Origin: Holophagae bacterium
GTDB lineage: Bacteria > Acidobacteriota > Thermoanaerobaculia > Thermoanaerobaculales > Sulfomarinibacteraceae
Direction of reading: 5' to 3'
Assembly: GCA_030609785.1 (NCBI GenBank)
Contig: JAUWTC010000100.1
Coordinates: forward strand, 1 to 7,802
Length of the DNA stretch: 7,802 bases
The notes beneath the pieces are model-generated. The model saw only the letters and a program-made list of their open reading frames with translations. It did not search any database and was not told the origin of the DNA. The first letter of the stretch is position 1; every line of letters starts with the position of its first letter. Positions 4,701-7,802 of the stretch are shown here, piece after piece. Both the position numbers and the translations under genes were made by a program.

Positions 4701-7117
4701 CCGCCACCACAACTGCCGGTGTTGGCAACGGTAACGACGTGGCTGACCGGTCCGAAGTTCTGGCCGTCAATGACGGCAGACATCGAAACGCTCTTGTCGC
4801 CCGCCGAGTTATAGGCGTAGGGCACACTCAGGCAGTCGACCATGGACGGAATGCAGGTCCAGTTTATGGGGATCGTACCCTCACAGCTGGCGCCACCGAA
4901 ACTCCAGGTGACCGAGTCCACCTCGGTCGTTCCCTCGACGTGGAAACCAACATCCTGACCGATCTCGGGATTCGACGGGTTCCAGGTGAAATCGAGATTG
5001 ACCGTACCGTCTGCGACGGTGATGTTGTTGACCTCAGCGACCGAAACATCCGGGTCGTTGGACAGGGTCAGGCGGAAATCGTAGGTTCCGGGCGTGAAAA
5101 ACTGAGTGGTATCCGACCCTGGAATGGTACAGATTTGGCCATTGCAGAAGGTCAACGGCTGCCACATGGCACCCGTCTGCCGATAGTCCCACGTCCAGGT
5201 CGGCGTCACACCTGCGGACCATCTGGATTGAGATCCGTTGAGCACGACGTCGGCCGTGTTGACCGGATTGCTCGGCGTCACGACAAACGCTGCCGCAACC
5301 GACGAGATCTCGAGATTCAGGTCTTTGGTGGCTGTATATGGCGCCGCGGCGCCGTGCCGATAGTAGACCGTCAGCTCGATCTGATAGAGACCAGCTTCAC
5401 TCAAGGCCACCGCCGTCGGGCTCTCTCCCCACAAAGTCTGCACCCCAAGCAAGGGGTCGGTGACCGTCCACTCAAAAGGGTCGAGTGCAGCGCTCCCGTC
5501 AGGCAAGGCGGGGGTGCCTTCGCCTTCTCCGGTCAACAGAAGGTCCTCGTCCGTCAAAGGCGCAACCGGCGTAAAAGAGATCGTGGCTTCCGGCGTCAGG
5601 TCAACCAGGGTGAAGGCCGTATCTTCGGTCTCTCCGACGTCGTTCGAAACCAGTACGTGTGCCGTGTATTTGCTGCTGGGTTCACCCGCCGTACCACCGA
5701 CAGGAATGGCGTAGGGCAGCGGCCCTGCGGTGGCGCCTCCGGAGGTCGAGGCGACGGTCGTCCCGCCGGCATCGGTGATCCAGATATCGGTCGACAAAAT
5801 ATCGCCACTCGAGTCGCTCTTGGCACAGATTTCGTCACCGGGGAACACACCGCCGACCAACGTGCCGCAAATGGAGTTACTCCACCGACCCAGGGTCGCC
5901 CGAGCCGTCGGCGCCTGGGGACCACCGCAATTCCGGAAGTCATGACGCTGCATCATCGCCGAACGAGAGAGGAACAAGTAGTCCCCATCCCGGGTGAAGG
6001 TACCACCGAGGTTGCCTGCCCAGCATTCGAGATCGTTCCACGGGTGACTAAAATCCCAGTATTCCTGGTCCAACGGCGTCGGATTGCTGAGAACACTGAG
6101 ATCGAAGGAAAACAGTGGGTTTTCGTCGCCGTAGGCGCCGGCCACGACCACCCCGTCACCAAGCGTCAACCAGTTGGCCAGGACGTCGGATCGGGTCGCC
6201 TTGAGTTGAGGATTACCAAGGTCGGTCACCTGCCAGACCTTGAGGCCATGGCCGTAGGTCGTGGTCACGGCCAGACCCTTGTCGAAATCCACCGCAAAAC
6301 CGCCGATGCCGCCGCCGGCGTAGTTCCCCCAGTCAAATTCCTTGACGAACTGCAACTGGAGACTTGTGGGTCCGCCGGGTTTCACGATCTTGTAGATAAA
6401 GATCTTGCTGGTGTCCGACAGCCACAGGTAGGCGTCACCGCCGTTATATCGGCTGTCCTGGAGGTATAACCCCCCCGCGACCTGAAAAATGACGTCATTG
6501 GGCTTGTAGACGCAATCCACAAAGGGAAGGGCGTCAGCGTCCGTTCCGTCGAAAATAAACAGACCGGATGTCAGCCCGCAGACTCCGTTACCGATTTTAT
6601 TCTGGATCAGATACTGAGTGCCGTCGTGTTTAAAGGTCAGGCCCCCGGCAAGATCCGCGTATTCGTAAAATTTGTCATAATCGACGAAGGCAGGGCTCGC
6701 GGCGCCACCAAGGTCAAAAAAGACGCTCGCCAGCGTATGAACGCTGTACCCGTACCGGCAGTCGTCGCAGGAACCCCATTTGTACAATTCGTAGTCCGCA
6801 TCCCCCGAGTTCCCGACTCTGAAGGTACTTTTTGAGACACTTACCGGATTTTCGGGATTGCTCAGGGTAAAAACCTCAAGTTCGTTACCACGAGAATGGA
6901 AGAGAAAGTCCGACCCGTTCCATTCCCGCAACACCGGGAGAAAGGTCCGGTCGTTACTCGGCTGCGCCCGGCAGTCGTCCGAGGTGTCGAACGGGTCCGG
7001 TGGATCGTATTCCATGCAGTACTGGGCGCCCGCCGGTTGGGCGGGGATCACCAGGATTGTCAGAAGGGTCAATAGGGCGCCCCATCGGGCGAAAGAAAAG
7101 GGTGAAGCTGGTTTCAT
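1781..7117 (-). CDS. Giant exported PKD/BACON multidomain protein, 1778 aa
   Basis: A very large exported mosaic protein, probably surface-bound or extracellular; I see no catalytic motif, and binding or structural work is the likeliest role (inference). GGAGGT at 7122-7127 lies 4 bases before the ATG at 7117; the in-frame TTG at 7129 overlaps that site and is unlikely. Residues 1-31 are a signal peptide (hydrophobic ALLTLLTILVIP, cleavage AGA-QY). Then follow: beta-propeller-like head (about 56-396); three Ig/PKD-like domains (403-704); Cys4 module 1 (707-803); 17 glycines; BACON 1 (821-904); Cys4 module 2 (907-996); first half of a PKD domain (1002-1037); Cys4 module 3 (1038-1132); 7 glycines; BACON 2 (1140-1222); second half of that PKD (1223-1287); C-terminal A-B-A-B array (1293-1774). 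No LPXTG, PEP-CTERM or other C-terminal sorting signal is visible. It is a single gene with its own promoter and terminator. Confidence 0.93.
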   Translation of the reverse strand: MKPASPFSFARWGALLTLLTILVIPAQPAGAQYCMEYDPPDPFDTSDDCRAQPSNDRTFLPVLREWNGSDFLFHSRGNELEVFTLSNPENPVSVSKSTFRVGNSGDADYELYKWGSCDDCRYGYSVHTLASVFFDLGGAASPAFVDYDKFYEYADLAGGLTFKHDGTQYLIQNKIGNGVCGLTSGLFIFDGTDADALPFVDCVYKPNDVIFQVAGGLYLQDSRYNGGDAYLWLSDTSKIFIYKIVKPGGPTSLQLQFVKEFDWGNYAGGGIGGFAVDFDKGLAVTTTYGHGLKVWQVTDLGNPQLKATRSDVLANWLTLGDGVVVAGAYGDENPLFSFDLSVLSNPTPLDQEYWDFSHPWNDLECWAGNLGGTFTRDGDYLFLSRSAMMQRHDFRNCGGPQAPTARATLGRWSNSICGTLVGGVFPGDEICAKSDSSGDILSTDIWITDAGGTTVASTSGGATAGPLPYAIPVGGTAGEPSSKYTAHVLVSNDVGETEDTAFTLVDLTPEATISFTPVAPLTDEDLLLTGEGEGTPALPDGSAALDPFEWTVTDPLLGVQTLWGESPTAVALSEAGLYQIELTVYYRHGAAAPYTATKDLNLEISSVAAAFVVTPSNPVNTADVVLNGSQSRWSAGVTPTWTWDYRQTGAMWQPLTFCNGQICTIPGSDTTQFFTPGTYDFRLTLSNDPDVSVAEVNNITVADGTVNLDFTWNPSNPEIGQDVGFHVEGTTEVDSVTWSFGGASCEGTIPINWTCIPSMVDCLSVPYAYNSAGDKSVSMSAVIDGQNFGPVSHVVTVANTGSCGGGGGGGGGGGGGGGGGCTYIVSPTSRTIPATGGSDYAISVSTQSGCAWSVSENAGWITVTSGSGGTSSGFVLYNVAVNGGSTRSAVITVAGKSHTVIQSEPIPVDFTWTPTKPDIGEEVIFSVTDSRVTPIRWELDGSHCDGSSAVIDCTAAPSACRSIPWEYAQAGWKAVRFVAQEGEKTRGIQVANAGECCFKDGPPTAAFTMTPNPVYTRDEVVFADASTKSEGIDPSKTTALDFTWDPIEPAIGELVTFTITGVGSVDSAEWDMGSAGCDDYQQISTCNPGGLIDCLSWTYEFASAGAKTVELTINGGQSPVSQTITIQDEGSCGGGGGGGCSYSITPSSRTFSQNGGNGTITVSTTASCSWTASESSSWISITGGSSGTGSGTVSYSVEPNTSAFRTAIIVAAGKSHTVRQDAWEGPQDTEATAWDWTVSLAGTTIVTSDQPTFTYSFEEPGLYDVRYEVSNCEGSDVEFGQLLVEQAPVIIPEAFLVPSAVHTPGLNDTSWRTDLRMFNPDIVPVEMDIEYQPENTDNAAAVGHGILIQVPAGGTRAYEDILQVIPGIIVDDNGSFSGALNITYTNGGDEEVPPLIVSRTYNDTPDGTFGQYVPAVPVLPAEDNRLFLTGLVHNLYYRTNIRLANMSDESVVATITVVDQHGDVLGDPIYPTVQPRSTTQVNAVAEAAGISTFVDIFSVQVDTGSPAVSAWASVVDNQNGDPVLYSSMVTDEDDIKLWVPGLARLTGANDSEWRSDVTFFNPSSENISFDVTFVPSEDLGILPYLKIRGLQPGVALGYLDILGNSMLPAGVESKGYFVIETFGDTGLPQVAARTYNFDVSGGTFGQNLFVFRESHLVDEGARSFVPGVAVSATNSDGFRTNIGVFNSDNSEWAQIRLTVLDEGGEVAGEVTELWLAPGEFKQFNLADRVDLPAIDMDASVIIEVLSGGPVGAYASNIDNRTQDPILIPAVPDITQIMR
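1796..3241 (-). repeat. C-terminal A-B-A-B domain array (within the giant protein)
   Basis: Four related beta-rich units of about 100-130 residues. A1 (1293-1421) and A2 (1536-1656) open with FLVPSAVHTPGLNDTSWRTD and LWVPGLARLTGANDSEWRSD and end with SRTYN/ARTYN plus GGTFGQ or DGTFGQ. B1 (1424-1526) and B2 (1660-1774) open with YYRTNIRLAN and GFRTNIGVFN and end with SAWASVVDNQNGDPVL and GAYASNIDNRTQDPIL. A resembles A and B resembles B, so an A-B pair was duplicated as one unit. The shared (W/F/Y)R(T/S)(D/N)(hydrophobic) core suggests that A and B are themselves ancient copies. I recall such modules in secreted acidobacterial proteins but know no function for them. Confidence 0.75.
3452..3700 (-). 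other. BACON-type domain 2 (residues 1140-1222)
   Basis: Starts at the cysteine closing the 7-Gly linker (CSYSITPSSRTFSQNGG) and carries the pattern of this family: TASCSWTASESSSWISI, GGSSGTGSGTVSYSV, then AGKSHTVRQ. BACON domains are Ig-like folds first linked to carbohydrate or mucin binding in Bacteroidetes; binding by this copy is unproven. Confidence 0.85.
3701..3721 (-). repeat. Poly-Gly tract 2, 7 codons (GGC/GGT)
   Basis: Seven consecutive glycine codons made only of GGC and GGT, bounded by cysteines (GSC before, CSY after). It joins Cys4 module 3 to BACON 2. On the plus strand it appears as an acc/gcc trinucleotide run. Confidence 0.95.
3722..4006 (-). other. Cys4 PKD-like module 3 (residues 1038-1132)
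   Basis: Opens with LDFTWDPIEPAIGE. It has W1070 six residues before C1077, then C1086 and C1094, an aromatic strand (LSWTYEFASAGAKTVEL) and the terminal DEGSC (C1132). Cysteine spacings are 9, 8 and 38. Confidence 0.75.
4130..4399 (-). other. Cys4 PKD-like module 2 (residues 907-996)
   Basis: Opens with VDFTWTPTKPDIGE. It has W937 six residues before C944, then C953 and C960, the strand RSIPWEYAQAGWKAV and the terminal NAGEC (C996). Cysteine spacings are 9, 7 and 36. This copy lacks a following poly-Gly tract and BACON domain; a split PKD domain comes next. Confidence 0.75.
4406..4657 (-). other. BACON-type domain 1 (residues 821-904)
   Basis: Starts at the cysteine closing the 17-Gly linker (CTYIVSPTSRTIPATGG), then TQSGCAWSVSENAGWITV, SGSGGTSSGFVLYNVAV and AGKSHTVIQ. 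The layout matches BACON 2, with clear divergence, so the duplication is not recent. Confidence 0.85.
4658..4708 (-). repeat. Poly-Gly tract 1, 17 codons (GGY trinucleotide repeat)
   Basis: Seventeen consecutive glycine codons, nearly all GGC or GGT and one GGA, flanked by cysteines (GSC before, CTY after). On the plus strand this is a run of acc and gcc triplets, a trinucleotide microsatellite that can change length without shifting the frame. Confidence 0.95.
4709..4999 (-). other. Cys4 PKD-like module 1 (residues 707-803)
   Basis: Opens with LDFTWNPSNPEIGQ. It has W738 six residues before C745, then C755 and C762, the strand LSVPYAYNSAGDKSVSM and the terminal NTGSC (C803). Cysteine spacings are 10, 7 and 41. 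Leads into the 17-Gly linker. Confidence 0.75.
5006..5911 (-). other. Three Ig/PKD-like domains (residues 403-704)
   Basis: Domain 1 (403-507) ends with the strand YTAHVLVSNDVGETEDTAFT. Domain 2 (508-606) opens with ATISFTPVAPLTDEDLLL and ends with SEAGLYQIELTVYY. Domain 3 (607-704) is the best PKD match: AAFVVTPSNPVNTADVVLNG, TWTWDY and FTPGTYDFRLTLSND. PKD folds commonly serve as spacers or binding modules in secreted proteins. Confidence 0.75.
5930..6952 (-). other. N-terminal beta-propeller-like head, LVIVD-type (residues about 56-396)
   Basis: Repeating strands contain the element (L/V)xVxxLxNPxxP: LEVFTLSNPENPVSV, LKVWQVTDLGNPQLKA and FSFDLSVLSNPTPLDQ, each followed by a loop and a GD(G/Y)-type strand such as LTLGDGVVVAGAYGD and FTRDGDYLFLSRS. 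This resembles LVIVD repeat beta-propellers of secreted proteins. Cysteine pairs (CDDC, and others) suggest disulfides. Blade number cannot be fixed by eye. Confidence 0.6.
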
Positions 7118-7121
7118 GCTC

Positions 7122-7163
7122 ACCTCCAAACGCCACTATATGGACCATGACACACCATGTCAA
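7122..7163 (-). promoter_or_regulatory. Sigma70-type promoter and ribosome binding site of the giant gene
   Basis: On the minus strand TTGACA (7158-7163, consensus) and TATAGT (7135-7140, 5 of 6) are separated by exactly 17 bases. Transcription should begin near 7128, leaving a leader of about 11 bases before the ATG at 7117, taken up almost wholly by GGAGGT (7122-7127). An inverted repeat TGACA-N5-TGTCA (7148-7162) overlaps the -35 and spacer and could be an operator. Confidence 0.8.
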
Positions 7164-7241
7164 TACTCGGGTGGTTTGATAGACGACGAAGAATCAACCA
7201 TTTATGACGAACTGGGCCGGATGTGACGGTGATCACGCTAT

Positions 7242-7272
7242 GAGCTGTCAGCTCTCAGCTCTCAGGTCTCAG
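7242..7272 (-). repeat. CTGAGAGCTGACRGCT dispersed repeat, right copy
   Basis: Plus-strand GAGCTGTCAGCTCTCAG (7242-7258) is the reverse complement of 1643-1659 apart from 2 of 17 positions, and continues with further CTCTCAG/GTCTCAG units to 7272. The two copies face each other across the giant gene. Confidence 0.6.
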
Positions 7273-7318
7273 CGGGCGTTTGCACGATCCGAGGGCAGCA
7301 TCACAAAGGGAGGGAGAG

Positions 7319-7331
7319 AGCCACAGAAAGG
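7319..7331 (+). repeat. AGCCACAGAAAGG dispersed repeat, inverted relative
   Basis: Matches the minus-strand reading of 1603-1615 (AGCCACAAAAAGG) except for one base, and continues with the degenerate unit ATTCAGAGGAAGG. Runs like this recur between genes in several environmental bacterial groups (general knowledge). Confidence 0.5.
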
Positions 7332-7477
7332 ATTCAGAGGAAGGTATTTAAGACAGTATTTAGATCATGGCGCCACTCGAAAAATTCTCGGGAGGGGAAA
7401 GGCCACCGATGAACCCATTGGTCTAGTTTTGAACCGGTTGTCGCAAAGAGCACTAAGGGTTTCAATTTTAATACCTT

Positions 7478-7512
7478 CTTTGCGTTCCCTTTGCGGTCTT
7501 TGCGCCTTTGCG
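7478..7512 (-). repeat. CTTTGCG/CGCAAAG short-unit cluster
   Basis: CTTTGCG occurs four times at 7478, 7489, 7498 and 7506, spaced 11, 9 and 8 bases apart. One inverted copy CGCAAAG at 7442-7448 could pair with them. This is a known style of intergenic filler repeat; nothing suggests that it is coding. Confidence 0.65.
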
Positions 7513-7583
7513 GTTCCATCGCCTTCTTGTTTGGCCGCTTTTTCATTCCGGCTTCGCCGAGTAGGTGGTGGTTCAATAAAAAA

Positions 7584-7607
7584 AGAGGCGGCCCGAAGGC
7601 CGCCTCT
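7584..7607 (-). terminator. Strong intrinsic terminator of the right-edge gene
   Basis: On the minus strand AGAGGCGGCC-TTCG-GGCCGCCTCT forms a perfect 10-bp stem with a UUCG tetraloop and runs into TTTTTTTATTG. It begins 22 bases after the TAA stop at 7630-7632. Confidence 0.95.
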
Positions 7608-7629
7608 GATCAACACAAGGTTGAAAGAC

Positions 7630-7802
7630 TTACGGGGTGAAGCCAAACTCGTCGACGTAGTCATAGGCGATGCCGAGGTTCGGCAGGACTTGACCCTCGA
7701 AGCAGTTGTAGTTGGCCATCAGCGCACCGTCGATGGCGGCGGAGAACTGGCCGAAGGCCTGGTACTTCACACCCATCCAGGTCTGATAGTAGTCCGGATT
7801 CG
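7630..7802 (-). CDS. C-terminal end of an unrecognised protein (cut by window edge)
   Basis: The reverse strand from the right edge reads 56 codons to a TAA stop (7630-7632) without interruption, and is followed by a textbook terminator, so it is the real end of a gene. The visible residues include YYQTWMGVKYQAFGQFS, IDGALMANYNCFEGQVLP and the terminal IAYDYVDEFGFTP. They are rich in aromatic residues (12 of 56), contain one cysteine and have no membrane segment. I do not recognise the family. It lies upstream of the giant gene on the same strand, but the terminator and about 500 bases between them argue against an operon. Confidence 0.8.
   Translation of the reverse strand, partial: NPDYYQTWMGVKYQAFGQFSAAIDGALMANYNCFEGQVLPNLGIAYDYVDEFGFTP

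Larger units (their letters stand above)
7164..7583. other. Repeat-rich intergenic region, no gene
   Basis: No believable gene lies here. The two longest minus-strand frames (7334-7576 and 7365-7664) run through repeats and a terminator, lack a ribosome binding site, and give low-complexity Lys/Arg-rich protein. Contents in order: an AGCTGTCAGCTCTCAG repeat (7242-7272), an AGCCACAGAAAGG repeat (7319-7331), a CTTTGCG cluster (7478-7512) and an ATTCCGGCTTCGCC element (7545-7558) next to the terminator. Confidence 0.7.

Noticed and set aside
3701..4708. Trinucleotide acc/gcc runs considered as a CRISPR or non-coding repeat array
   Set aside because: They are poly-glycine codons inside an intact reading frame, with no spacer structure.
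4739..6469. A 576-codon open frame on the plus strand, antisense to the giant gene
   Set aside because: It lies fully opposite a gene with convincing domains, has no ribosome binding site or recognisable motif, and reads as Arg/Gly/Val-rich shadow protein typical of the antisense of G+C-rich genes.
7127..7129. TTG start that would add four residues to the giant protein
   Set aside because: It overlaps the GGAGGT site that serves the ATG at 7117 and would have no ribosome binding site of its own.
7334..7664. Two overlapping minus-strand frames of 80 and 99 codons
   Set aside because: They translate the CGCAAAG-type repeat and, in one case, run through a strong terminator and the end of a real gene. 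The Lys/Arg-rich sequence is a product of the repeat.

Overview
The window reads as a G+C-rich bacterial chromosome segment. The gene content (a Rel-type alarmone enzyme, a very large secreted PKD/BACON protein, small secreted proteins of unknown function) and gene-poor gaps filled with short dispersed repeats remind me of environmental Acidobacteriota, perhaps Thermoanaerobaculia. That placement is an inference from style, not a marker-gene result.

Layout from left to right. (1) 1-386, minus strand: the N-terminal 128 residues of a RelA/SpoT-family (p)ppGpp hydrolase/synthetase, cut by the window edge, with an intact HD hydrolase motif set. It has no Shine-Dalgarno sequence, and a TACAAT box 7 bases upstream suggests a leaderless mRNA. 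(2) 387-554: a divergent intergenic region holding a dispersed repeat and a strong 10-bp palindrome just before the next gene. (3) 555-1370, plus strand: an exported protein of 271 aa and unknown function. (4) 1371-1780: a convergent gap with several compact hairpins, dispersed repeats and the terminator of the giant gene. (5) 7117-1781, minus strand: one gene filling two thirds of the window. It encodes a 1778-aa exported mosaic: signal peptide, beta-propeller-like head, three Ig/PKD-like domains, three copies of a four-cysteine PKD-like module, two cysteine-bounded poly-glycine linkers each followed by a BACON-type domain, a PKD domain apparently split by an inserted module, and a C-terminal A-B-A-B array of Ig-like domains. 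(6) 7118-7629: its promoter (TTGACA, 17-bp spacer, TATAGT) with an unusually short leader, then dispersed repeats and the strong terminator of the next gene. (7) 7630-7802, minus strand: the last 56 residues of an unrecognised protein.

The genes do not form an operon: each has its own flanking intergenic region, and the two minus-strand genes that end here have separate terminators. The most interesting material is the architecture of the giant protein (a recurrent Cys4 module, a nested module insertion, poly-Gly tracts of different length) and the repeat-rich gaps, where a two-part repeat block occurs in opposite orientation on the two sides of the giant gene.
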